Positions 10,396 to 20,924 of a DNA stretch of 64,000 bases are shown one piece after another. The number at the start of each line of letters is the position of its first letter. The first letter of the stretch is position 1. Position numbers and translations under genes: made by a program. The DNA comes from Macrostomum hystrix. Its lineage: Eukaryota > Platyhelminthes > Macrostomidae. Location of the stretch: positions 10,820,001 through 10,884,000 of the forward strand of contig CATNEN010000039.1 of NCBI GenBank assembly GCA_950097015.1, read 5' to 3'. The notes beneath the pieces were generated by a model that did no database searches, was not told the DNA's origin, and saw only the letters and a program-made list of their open reading frames with translations.

Positions 10396-12342
10396 ATGTT
10401 CAAAGGCCTCGCTAACAGTCTTCTTCTACTGTCTATAGCCAGTTTAGCCGCACTGACAGCCGCCTGTCCTGAGGCGCAAGGTTGGTACAGGTCCAGAATC
10501 ACCAATCTGTGCTATCGTTGCCTGCGAAATGAGCGACTAAACTTTGTTGAGGCCCAGCGCAAATGCAATAGTCTGCGTAGCAACCTATTCCAGTTTAATG
10601 TGGGCGACACCAAGATTATCTTTGACGACTTGCAGCAGGAACTAGCCGACACTAGAAATACTACCGAGTTTAGGGAGGCCGGCTGGATTGGTCTGACCGA
10701 TCGGGCTGTTGTTGACAACTTCGTGTATTTGAACGGTTTTTCGTTGAATAAGATTGCGTAAGTCTGAGGTTGCGATTTGGCAGATACAGTGAATGACTGA
10801 GGACGTTGGTTAGTCAGTGAGGACATTGGTTAGACAGTGAGGACATTGGTTAGACAGTGAGGACATTGGTTAGACAGTCAGGACATTGGTTAGACAGTGA
10901 GGACATTGGTTAGACAGTGAGGACATTGGTTAGTCAGTGAGGACATTGGTTAGACAGTGAGGACATTGGTTAGACAGTGAGGACATTGGTTAGACAGTCA
11001 GGACATTGGTTAGTCAGTGAGGACATTGGTTAGACAGTGAGGACATTGGTTAGACAGTCAGGACATTGGTTAGTCAGTGAGGACATTGGTTAGACAGTGA
11101 GGACATTGGTTAGTCAGTGAGGACATTGGTTAGACAGTGAGGACATTGGTTAGTCAGTGAGGACATTGGTTAGACAGTCAGGACATTGGTTAGACAGTGA
11201 GGACATTGGTTAGACAGTCAGGACATTGGTTAGACAGTGAGGACATTGGTTAGACAGTGAGGACATTGGTTAGTCAGTGAGGACATTGGTTAGACAGTCA
11301 GGACATTGGTTAGACAGTGAGGACATTGGTTAGTCAGTGAGGACATTGGTTAGACAGTCAGGACATTGGTTAGTCAGTGAGGACATTGGTTAGACAGTGA
11401 GGACATTGGTTAGTCAGTGAGGACATTGGTTAGTCAGTGAGGACATTGGTTAGACAGTGAGGACATTGGTTAGTCAGTGAGGACATTGGTTAGACAGTCA
11501 GGACATTGGTTAGACAGTGAGGACATTGGTTAGTCAGTGAGGACATTGGTTAGACAGTGAGGACATTGGTTAGACAGTCAGGACATTGGTTAGACAGTGA
11601 CGACATTGGTTAGTCAGTGAGGACATTGGTTAGACAGTGAGGACATTGGTTAGACAGTGAGGACATTGGTTAGACAGTGAGGACATTGGTTAGACAGTGA
11701 GGACATTGGTTAGACAGTGAGGACATTGGTTAGTTAGTGAGTATATTTGTTGGACACTTTAAGCAAATCTAAGTTGGACGGAGGCTATCCGAGGACACAG
11801 AATGCAATATGACTTACTTTAAAAACTAGTATTCGGCAATACATTTGCCCATTTTCTCTTTCTTTCTCTTCCCTCTACAAACAAACTAAAACTAGTGCAA
11901 ACAGGCAGAGCAAGGTAGAGCAAGAGCAAACACATCTGCCATGCCTGTGTACTAATGCCTTATATAGCTAACTATGCGGTTCATATTTCCATAATGTAAG
12001 CCTGTAAGTTTATGATTCTGTAACTAAGTAACTAAGCTAAATCTGCACTCTGGCAGGCCTGACACCCTGATCACCTGTTCGAGCGAAGGTCCAAACTGCC
12101 GGCGAACTCAGCGTTGCGTCTATCTCAATCTGGGCAATAGGAACATTGGCAATAGGCAAGTTTTCAAAGGCGATTGTGAGAGCACCCGGTTGCCACCCAT
12201 CTGCTATGCCCCAGTTGGCGGCACCGACCGTTTCGATCAGGTGCCAGTTCTTGGCGCCCAGCCAACTGCTGGCGCTTTGGCCAGTTTAACCATCGCCGGA
12301 TTAATTACCTGGGCCCTGTTGCTGGGTGGTTACCTGCAGTGA
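10396..12342 (+). CDS. C-type-lectin-like protein with signal peptide and C-terminal hydrophobic anchor
   Basis: Two exons, 10396-10757 (donor GTAAGT) and 12057-12342 (acceptor TGGCAG), join in phase to give about 215 residues. Residues 1-22 (FKGLANSLLLLSIASLAALTAA) are a clear signal peptide. The mature part has the order of a C-type lectin-like domain: an early Cys pair, W-Y, a Cys in FVEAQRKCNSL (helix 1), the hallmark GWIGLTDR, then Cys-rich strands (ITCSSEGPNC, TQRCVYLNL, FKGDCEST, PPICYAP). No EPN or QPD sugar-binding triplet is visible, so calcium-dependent sugar binding is doubtful. The last about 20 residues (LASLTIAGLITWALLLGGYL) are hydrophobic and almost reach the C-terminus, which fits a GPI-anchor signal or a tail anchor. 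Likely extracellular; ligand unknown. Confidence 0.8.
10793..11745 (+). repeat. 20-bp minisatellite (about 47 copies) in the lectin intron
   Basis: Unit GGACATTGGTTAGACAGTGA. Only three common unit types occur: GACAGTGA, GTCAGTGA and GACAGTCA; the combination GTCAGTCA does not appear. Their order is irregular but short blocks recur. Confidence 0.98.
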
Positions 12343-12530
12343 AAACTTAAATCAATAGCCCGTATTAACATTGACTGGTGCAAGTTGGTGTTTGTATATT
12401 ATTGGCTCTAATTTTTTTTTTGTCTTTATTTTTTCTCTGAAATATACTTATTGTGATTGTTACACAAGCCGAAATAATGATTTATGCGGTGAAATCGACT
12501 GTAATTACCTTTATTACGACTTTCGTGGCT

Positions 12531-14316
12531 TTCACTTTGTGACCGTCTAGAAATGATCACTCTAGTAGCTGCAAGTTGTGACCGTCTAGAAATGGTCACT
12601 CTAGTGGCTGCAAGTTGTGAGTGACCGTCCTGAGATGGTCACTCTAGTGGCTGCAAGTTGTGACCGTCTAGAAATGGTCACTCTAGTGGCTGCAAGTTGT
12701 GACCGTCTAGAAATGGTCACTCTAGTGGCTGCAAGTTGTGACCGTCTAGAAATGGTCACTCTAGTAGCTGCAAGTTGTGACCGTCTAGAAATGGTCACTC
12801 TAGTGGCTGCAAGTTGTGACCGTCTAGAAATGGTCACTCTAGTGGCTGCAAGTTGTGAGTGACCGTCCTGAGATGGTCACTCTAGTGGCTGCAAGTTGTG
12901 ACCGTCTAGAAATGGTCACTCTAGTGGCTGCAAGTTGTGACCATCCTGAGATGGTCACTCTAGTGGCTTCAAGTTGTGACCGTCTAGAAATGGTCACTCT
13001 AGTGGCTGCAAGTTGTGACCGTCTAGAAATGGTCACTCTAGTGGCTGCAAGTTGTGACCGTCCTGAGATGGTCACTCTAGTGGCTGCAAGTTGTGACCGT
13101 CTAGAAATGGTCACTCTAGTGAATACAAGTTGTGACCGTCCTGAGATGGTCACTCTAGTGGCTGCAAGTTGTGACCGTCTAGAAATGGTCACTCTAGTGG
13201 CTGCAAGTTGTGACCGTCTAGAAATGGTCACTCTAGTGGCTGCAAGTTGTGACCGTCTAGAAATGGTCACTCTAGTGGCTGCAAGTTGTGACCGTCTAGA
13301 AATGGTCACTCTAGTGGCTGCAAGTTGTGACCGTCTAGCAATGGTCACTCTAGTGGCTGCAAGTTGTGACCGTCCTGAGATGGTCACTCTAGTGGCTGCA
13401 AGTTGTGACCGTCTAGAAATGGTCACTCTAGTGGCTGCAAGTTGTGACCGTCTAGAAATGGTCACTCTAGTGGCTGCAAGTTGTGACCGTCTAGAAATGG
13501 TCACTCTAGTGGCTGCAAGTTGTGACCGTCTAGAAATGGTCACTCTAGTGGCTGCAAGTTGTGACCGTCTAGCAATGGTCACTCTAGTGGCTGCAAGTTG
13601 TGACCGTCCTGAGATGGTCACTCTAGTGGCTGCAAGTTGTGACCGTCTAGAAATGGTCACTCTAGTGGCTGCAAGTTGTGACCGTCTAGAAATGGTCACT
13701 CTAGTGGCTGCAAGTTGTGACCATCCTGAGATGGTCACTCTAGTGGCTTCAAGTTGTGACCGTCTAGCAATGGTCACTCTAGTGGCTGCAAGTTGTGACC
13801 GTCCTGAGATGGTCACTCTAGTGGCTGCAAGTTGTGACCGTCTAGAAATGGTCACTCTAGTGGCTGCAAGTTGTGACCGTCTAGAAATGGTCACTCTAGT
13901 GGCTGCAAGTTGTGACCATCCTGAGATGGTCACTCTAGTGGCTTCAAGTTGTGACCGTCTAGAAATGGTCACTCTAGTGGCTGCAAGTTGTGACCGTCTA
14001 GAAATGGTCACTCTAGTGGCTGCAAGTTGTGACCGTCTAGAAATGGTCACTCTAGTGGCTGCAAGTTGTGACCGTCTAGAAATGGTCACTCTAGTGGCTG
14101 CAAGTTGTGACCGTCTAGAAATGGTCACTCTAGTGGCTGCAAGTTGTGACCGTCTAGAAATGGTCACTCTAGTGGCTGCAAGTTGTGACCGTCTAGAAAT
14201 GGTCACTCTAGTGGCTGCAAGTTGTGACCGTCTAGAAATGGTCACTCTAGTGGCTGCAAGTTGTGACCGTCTAGAAATGGTCACTCTAGTGGCTGCAAGT
14301 TGTGACCGTCCTGATA
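12531..14316. repeat. 39-bp minisatellite (about 45 copies) between the lectin gene and LIPT1
   Basis: The unit contains GTGACCGTCTAGAAATGGTC followed by ACTCTAGTGGCTGCAAGTT. GTGACC and GGTCAC flank a 10-bp loop, so each unit is an imperfect hairpin. A 4-bp GTGA insertion occurs near 12617 and 12855. Variant units recur at exact multiples of 39 bp (GTCTAGCAAT at about 13333, 13567 and 13762). No stop codon falls in one frame on each strand, giving false ORFs of 480-490 codons. Confidence 0.98.
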
Positions 14317-14802
14317 GCAGGTAAAATGAGCCAAATTAAATGCTTAATCACAAGGGCATTGTTGCATTTTGCAGCTAGAATCAAAGAATATGCAATCTTA
14401 ATTTAGCAATCTCTGTGGCACCAGTCCTTATCTACCTGCCCGTCTTTTCCCGGCCTTTGTCGCTATGGTGCTTTTTAAGAAAACAATTCTCAGCTATATA
14501 TTTTTAGTCCTAATCTTGCGCGAAAAAAACATACTTTTCTCTATAATTATTGACATTCTGGTCGTTTTATTTGAGTGTTTTTTATCTTCTCAGGTCACAG
14601 CGCATAACTCATTTTAGTACATTTTGCAAAGTAAAAAAGTGTTATTTTTATGGACTTGTTACAAGCTGTAGACAAGAGTTGTCACTGAAATGTAGCGAAT
14701 AAACAATGATGATATATCACACATGATAATGCCTCAATTGCAGTGTATTGCTTCGTACAAGCACAAATAATACAAAGAAGCGAGTAGGCCTAGCCCGGAC
14801 TC

Positions 14803-17441
14803 ATGGCTGCAGTTGCTGCGGCTCATCGCCCGACTTTGGGACAATTAAGAATACTTCAGTCAGCCAGTCGTGACATATTTAGCAACTTAGCTATTGAGGA
14901 CGCGCTGTTCCGACGCCAGCAGGAGCAGACGGCGTGCGCTAAGTCAGATTGCGTTCTGTTAATTTACAGGAATTCGCCCTGTGTAGTGGTCGGGTTGCAC
15001 CAGAATCCTTGGCTGGAGTGCCGTGTTCGACCCGCCGAAAAGTCCGCAGTGTCCGTTGCCCGCCGATTATCTGGTGGCGGCGCTGTCTATCACGATCTGG
15101 GCAATTGGAATCTGTCCTTGATAACGCCGACTGCCTATCACAAACGAGAGGCCAATTCCGAGATGATTCGGCGACTGTGCTCCAGACTGGCTGGGCCGGA
15201 CAAACAGGTTGGTTGAACTGATCTACCGACCACTGATCCAGTACATTTATGTCAGCCGACACCATCTCTCTAACCTGTCCTCTCCAGTCCTTTGATGTGA
15301 GCCGACAACATCTCTCTAACCTATCCTGTCCAGTCCTTTGATGTGAGCCGACAGCATCTCTCTAACCTGTCCTGTCTAGTCCTTTGATGTGAGCCGACAC
15401 CATCTCTCTAACCTGTCCTCTCCAGTCCTTTGATGTCAGCCGACACCATCTCTCTAACCTGTCCTCTCCAGTCCTTTGATGTGAGCCGACAACATCTCTC
15501 TAACCTATCCTGTCCAGTCCTTTGATGTGAGCCGACAGCATCTCTCTAACCTGTCCTGTCTAGTCCTTTGATGTGAGCCGACACCATCTCTCTAACCTGT
15601 CCTCTCCAGTCCTTTGATGTGAGCCGACAACATCTCTCTAACCTATCCTGTCCAGTCCTTTGATGTGAGCCGACAACATCTCTCTAACCTGTCCTGTCTA
15701 GTCCTTTGATGTGAGCCGACACCATCTCCATAACCTGATCCAGTCCTTTGATGTGAGCCGACACCATCTCCCTAACCTGATCCAGTCCTTTGATGTGAGC
15801 CGACAACATCTCTCTAACCTGATCCAGTCCTTTGATGTGAGCCGACACAATCTCCATAACCTGATCCAGTCCTTTGATGTGAGCCGACACCATCTCCCTA
15901 ACCTGATCCAGTCCTTTGATGTGAGCCGACAACATCTCTCTAACCTGATCCAGTCCTTTGATGTGAGCCGACACCATCTCCATAACCTGATCCAGTCCTT
16001 TGATGTTAGCCGACACAATCTCTCTAACCTGATCCAGTCCTTTGATGTTAGCCGACACCATCTCCCTAACCTGACCTAGTCCTTTGATGTTAGCCGACAC
16101 CATCTCCATAACCTGATCCAGTCCTTTGATGTTAGCCGACACCATCTCCATAACCTGATCCAGTCCTTTGATGTTAGCCGACACCATCTCCATAACCTGA
16201 TCCAGTCCTTTGATGTTAGCCGACACCATCTCCATAACCTGATCCAGTCCTTTGATGTTAGCCGACACCATCTCCATAACCTGATCCAGTCCTTTGATGT
16301 TAGCCGACACCATCTCCATAACCTGATCCAGTCCTTTGATGTGAGCCGACACCATCTCCCTAACCTGACCTAGTCCTTTGATATGAGCCGACACCATACG
16401 AACCTACCTAACTCGTCGCCGCAGCTAACCGTAGGCAAGAGATTCGACATATTCAGCAACGAATTTAAAGTCAGCGGCTCGGCCGCCAAGCTAGCCAGAG
16501 GTGCAGCCTATCATCATTTCTGTTTGCTATTGTCTAGCAATCTCAATCACCTGTCCACCTATTTGGGCTCCTCTTTGCCAGCCGAAATCGTCACCAACGC
16601 AACAGCAAGTGTTCGTAGCCCAGTTGCGAACCTAACGGACCTGGCATCGTCAGAGATATTGTTAGACGCGCTAACGGAGGTGCTGGAAAGCGCGGCCAGT
16701 TTCGGGCATCCAATCGGATCAGCTGATTCCATTCATGTCGGATCGCAGACTCTTACAGTGGATAATATTTCGAATGAATTCCCGGAACTGTTGCCAACCA
16801 GTGTGAAACAGACTGCCGATCGTTTGCGCACCTGGGATTGGGTTTTTGGCAGGACGCCAACTTTCCTGTGTCGACTACCGGCCCCGTGTGACTTGACACT
16901 GACGGTGAGACACTCACGTCTTGTAGTGCAGAGACGGAACATGAAGGCATGAGAGATGCAGGGATGGAGCAAAAGAGATGCAGGGATAGAGAATGAGAGA
17001 TGCAGGGATAGTGAATGAGAGATGCAGGGATGGAGCAAAAGAGATGCAGGGATAGAGAATGAGAGATGCAGGGATGGAGAATGAGAGATGCAGGGATGGA
17101 GCATAAGAGATGCAGGGATGGAGAATGAGAGATGCAGAGATGGAGCATAAGAGATGCAGGGATGGCGAGTGAGGTATTCAGGAATGGAGCATAAGAGATG
17201 CAGGGTTAGTGAAAGTTACCATTACCACTATTTCCAGATAGAGAAGGGTCACATCACGGCAATAACGGACGGATCCCCAGCCAACTTGGCCAGTCAGTTA
17301 AGCTCACTTCTCATTGGCCAAGCGTGCCGGGCTTCGACATTGCTGCCTTTCGTTGACCAATTTGAAGGCTCCGCCAGCTCGCTAGTCAGTGCTGAAATTG
17401 TTGCACAGCTAAGAGGACTGTTTGTTGAATTTGGCAATTGA
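14803..17441 (+). CDS. LIPT1: Lipoyltransferase 1 (lipoate-protein ligase A family), mitochondrial
   Basis: Exons 14803-15207, 16425-16904 and 17238-17441 join in phase 0 and give about 362 residues (human LIPT1 373). The enzyme transfers the lipoyl group to 2-oxo-acid dehydrogenase subunits in mitochondria. Family motifs are plain: NLAIEDALF, NSPCVVVGLHQNPWLECR, the signature RRLSGGGAVYHDLGN (residues 87-101), FKVSGSAAKLARGAAYHH with the conserved Lys157 region, NATASV and LRTWDWVFGRTPTF. The C-terminal accessory domain is in exon 3. The first exon begins MAAVAAAHRP; a mitochondrial presequence is short or weak. The donor of exon 1 is CAG|GTTGGT, unusual at +3. Both introns are minisatellites. 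Confidence 0.93.
15240..16400 (+). repeat. 46-bp then 42-bp minisatellite forming LIPT1 intron 1
   Basis: Units begin TCCTTTGATGTGAGCCGACA and continue with an ACCATCTCTCTAACCTG block. The first part has 46-bp units (CTGTCCTCTCCAG ends). From about 15740 the units are 42 bp with CTGATCCAG ends. The array runs nearly from donor to acceptor. Confidence 0.97.
16944..17215 (+). repeat. About 22-bp minisatellite forming LIPT1 intron 2
   Basis: Around a dozen copies of GAGAGATGCAGGGATGGAG(A/C)AT with length variation. It shares GAGATGCAGGGA with the array downstream of VPS18. Confidence 0.95.
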
Positions 17442-17814
17442 AGCAGGCTTCTTAGTCTGAAGTCTTGTCAAACATGTAGGTTATAGTTTGTTGATGTTTG
17501 ATAGTTTATTTTTTCGGATTCATTGCGGCTAATATTTCGACAGATTTTCTTCGATTGCTACTCGCGGAGCTGCAAGTAGTACGGTTAGTGTATCTTTTTT
17601 TATCTAAAGCAACTTGCGTACCAAATTCTTTTCTTTGTGCTAAAATATGTTAAACTTTCGTGTGTTTTGCTTGCTGTTTTGTAGAAATTTTGAATATACT
17701 GTTTCATAAAAACCGTTGAATAGTCACTGGTTGCCTATGGCTACCTGAAAGTTAGCTTTATCTTACATTATTTCTCTTTTTAAGGTACGTTTTCTAAGCT
17801 TTTAGTGCAGGGTA
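17442..17814. other. LIPT1-REXO4 intergenic stretch
   Basis: T-rich sequence that probably holds the LIPT1 3' end and the REXO4 promoter. No motif worth naming. Confidence 0.4.
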
Positions 17815-17819
17815 AACGT

Positions 17820-18312
17820 TAACTGCAGTTCACTAAAGTACAAGTGAAGGAGGGGCTGACTGCAGTTCACTAAAGTACAAGAGAAGGAGGGGCTGACTGC
17901 AGTTCGCTAAAGTACAAGTGAAGGAGGGGCTGACTGCAGTTCGCTAAAGTACAAGTGAAGGAGGGGCTGACTGCAGTTCGCTAAAGTACAAGTGAAGGAG
18001 GGGCTGACTGCAGTTCGCTAAAGTACAAGTGAAGGAGGGGCTGACTGCAGTTTGCTAAAGTACAAGTGAAGGAGGGGCTGACTGCAGTTCGCTAAAGTAC
18101 AAGTGAAGGAGGGGCTGACTGCAGTTCGCTAAAGTACAAGTGAAGGAGGGGCTGACTGCAGTTCGCTAAAGTACAAGTGAAGGAGGGGCTGACTGCAGTT
18201 CGCTAAAGTACAAGTGAAGGAGGGGCTGACTGCAGTTCGCTAAAGTACAAGTGAAGGAGGGGCTGACTGCAGTTCACTAAAGTACAAGTGAAGGAGGGGC
18301 TGACTGCAGTTC
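17820..18312 (+). repeat. 37-bp minisatellite upstream of REXO4
   Basis: About 13 near-identical copies of a 37-bp unit with CTGCAGTTCGCTAAAGTACA followed by AGTGAAGGAGGGGCTGA. The low divergence suggests recent expansion. It ends just before a TTTGCTTCCAG acceptor-like site at 18331, so it may lie in a 5'UTR intron. Confidence 0.97.
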
Positions 18313-18365
18313 ACAAACTTTTTGCTTCCAGTCTGCTTCGCACTCTGACAGATTCTGAACAGTTC

Positions 18366-19857
18366 ATGGCCAAGCAGCGAAAACGTGGTCAGAACTCCGG
18401 CTCCGGGATCGGCAGCCACGAGAAGGATCGGAAGTTTTTTCGGCATCACAAAAGCTCAGCCTCTCAGCAGAAGCTGAAGCAGCGGCGCCAGCAGCAGCAG
18501 CAGCAGCAGCGCACTTGCATCGGATTCTTTGCCGACTGTCGCCCAAATGTTCGACGCCAGAATGCCACCGGTGCCAAGTCAGTCGATGACGCCATTAAGA
18601 AGGCGGCCATTGTTGAAGAAATTCTTGGTGACAAAGGCGACGGTGTTGCTCCAGTGGCGCTCTCTCTGGCGAAGCCGGGTGCCACGGGTGAGGTGACGCG
18701 TCGTCTAGCGCTGGATTGCGAGTTTGTTGGTTCAGGCTATCAGGGCAAAGACAACATGCTGGCTAGGTAAGCTTTTTCATCTTTTTAACGCAATAGTTGT
18801 CACAGCAGTCACGTGATTTTCGCTGAACTCAATGTCGTTAGACTTAAGGTTTTTAAGCGTCAAGGATATACTTCTTCACTTCATGTGGTTAAATGGTCAC
18901 GCTCCTTTTGTGTGCGAGATCGCTTTCCACTTGTATCGACTGCCTATAACAATCTAACTCCGTGCTTCACTTCAAGGTCGTTTTTTTCTTTTAGTAAATG
19001 ACCTTTATTAATCACGATCTAGCCGTGTGCTTCAAGGTCGTTTCTTTTTTAGTACATGGCGTCTATCTATCACGACTTAGCCTTATGCTTCAAGGTAGTT
19101 TCTTCCTGTAAATACGTCTATGTTTCAAGGTCACTGAAAAGCTTTTTCTGACTATCTTCTGTCTGTTATTTGCCCATTTTTAGGACAAACCGGAAAAAAT
19201 GAAGTAAGATTTATTACAAGATACTGTGAATAGGGATGCAACAGAATCAAAGCTTGACACTTGAAGGTCAAACCGTTGCCTCACCCGCCCGGTCCCCCCA
19301 TCCGCAGAGTATCCATAGTAAACCAGTTTGGCAGCGTATTGCTGGACAAATACGTGAAACCCACTGAGCCAGTGACGGACTATCGCACCAGGGTTAGCGG
19401 CATCACGCCGCGAGTGTTGCAGGCTCGCGGTGAGCCATTCGCCGAGGTGCACGCCGAGGTTGCTAGACTATTGCGCAATCGCATTCTGATTGGTCACGCG
19501 GTGAAAAACGATTTGAAAGCGCTCCGGTTGGATCATCCGCGCGCCGAGACGCGGGACACGCAGACTTACCGACCGTTTCGGGCTCTGTTCAACGGCGGCA
19601 GGCCGGGCTTGAAGGCGCTGACGGAGCGGCTGCTTGGAAGGCGGATTCAGACCGGCCGGCACGACTCCGTGACAGATGCCCAAGCCACCATGCGGCTCTA
19701 CACCCTGGTGAAAAGACGCTGGGAGTCCGAGCTGAAGGCTGCCAAGGATGGCAGAATTAGATTGGCAACAGCAACTGCAGCAGCAGCACCAGAAGCAAAT
19801 GGAGGCCAAATTAGAAATAAAAAGAAACACACTACTGCAAAGTCGACTGATCAGTAG
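18366..19857 (+). CDS. REXO4: RNA exonuclease 4 homologue (DEDDh 3'-5' exonuclease)
   Basis: Exons 18366-18766 and 19308-19857 join in phase to 316 residues. The N-terminus is basic with a polyglutamine run, typical of a nucleolar protein. The exonuclease domain starts at LALDCEF (Asp117, Glu119; Exo I). It continues with RVSIVNQFG, KPTEPVTDYRTRVSGI, Exo II GHAVKNDLKAL (Asp202) and Exo III GRHDSVTDAQATM (His252, Asp257), so all four acidic residues and the histidine of the DEDDh class are present. REXO4/Rex4 proteins act in pre-rRNA processing; human REXO4 is also called XPMC2H. The short C-terminal tail is Lys-rich. The ATG at 18366 gives the expected basic start; upstream codons in the frame belong to the minisatellite. 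AATAAA at 19931 is a fitting poly(A) signal. Confidence 0.93.
18960..19135 (+). repeat. Degenerate 60-bp repeat in the REXO4 intron
   Basis: About three copies of a block with CTTCAAGGTCGTTT...TAGTACATGG...TATCACGA. The same block recurs at 20352-20645. Confidence 0.7.
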
Positions 19858-20129
19858 TCTATTTCGAAACTAGCATCTGTTTCATACATTATTTCAGACA
19901 TATAGTCGCATCAACAACTTGAGCAGAGAAAATAAAGCTTAAATCATGACGCCACCAATCAAATTCGCTTTGGCTGACTGCATTTGAGTGACGGCATTTA
20001 AAAATCGGCGAATTGTTTTATCACCTTTGTCTTTTCGAGATTCTGTTCTTTTAAAATATTTGTGTACCTACGTTAGTGTGGTAGGAAGGAAAATGGTCTA
20101 AAAGCTAGGAAATTGTTTGATAGTTTGAT

Positions 20130-20350
20130 GGGGGTTCGTTTGGTGGAGCGTTAACCTTTCACTCAGCTCGAATCCGCTAAGAGACCACATTAACTTTTGG
20201 CGCAGCCGCGGAGAAAAGGCTTGAGCGTTTCTAGTGCGAATAACGACTACAAGAGCCAACCCCTATGGCACAGTGAGTGTCTTCTGACCATCGATGAGAA
20301 AGTCATGGGTTGTGTTCACCTGCTCTGTGTGTGTGTGCCTGTGTATTGAT
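20130..20350 (+). mobile_element. tRNA-derived SINE (family A), diverged copy
   Basis: Head GGTGGAGCGTTAACCTTTCA with CAGCTCGAATCC as B-box region. The body contains GGCACAGTGAGTGTCTTCTG, GATGAGAAAGTCATGGGT and a GTGTGTGTGTGCCTGTGT tail. It matches the layout of the copies at 22255-22600 and 47465-47960. Confidence 0.65.
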
Positions 20351-20351
20351 C

Positions 20352-20645
20352 CGTTAGTACGCCTATCTATCATGATCTTACCGCGTGCTACAAGGTCGTT
20401 TCTTCCATTTAAAACATGGTGTCTATGTGTCACGCTCTAACCGCGTGCTACAAGGTCGTTTCTTCCATTTAAAACATGGTGTCTATGTGTCACGCTCTAA
20501 CCGCGTGCTACAAGGTCGTTTCTTCCATTTAAAACATGGTGTCTATGTGTCACGCCCCAACCGCGTTCTTGAAGGTCGTTTATTATATTTAATATAGGGC
20601 GCCAATATATCACGATCAACCTGCGTGCTTTATAGTCATTTCTTA
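20352..20645 (+). repeat. 60-bp tandem repeat
   Basis: Three near-identical 60-bp copies (GCTACAAGGTCGTTTCTTCC, ATTTAAAACATGGTGTCTATG, TGTCACGCTCTAACCGC) flanked by two decayed ones. It is related to the repeat in the REXO4 intron. Confidence 0.95.
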
Positions 20646-20924
20646 GTTTTTAGTTTCAAGAATACGAATACTTGTTCTATACATTCTAGCATATGAGATC
20701 AGATGAAAATGAAAAATATGGTAATTCATTTCAGAAATAAATTGAAGTTTTACATTTATGAAAATCTCTACATCTAATTATTGTATGAGCATGCTATTGC
20801 TGCGCATTGGTTTGAAGGACAGTCAGAAAATCTTAGACTGATAAGTTAATTTCATGTATGCAAAGAAAGATTCCTGTAGCTGTGATTGGACTAGCCAATG
20901 CAAAGGTGCAAAGGCGATCTTCGT

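Noticed and set aside
12839-14324. Overlapping ORFs of 489 and 481 codons on opposite strands
   Set aside because: Both are readings of the 39-bp minisatellite, whose length is a multiple of three; there is no non-repeat coding sequence and both strands are equally open.
15684-16397. 237-codon minus-strand ORF with ANIKGLDQV repeats
   Set aside because: LIPT1 intron 1 minisatellite; antisense to a well-supported gene.
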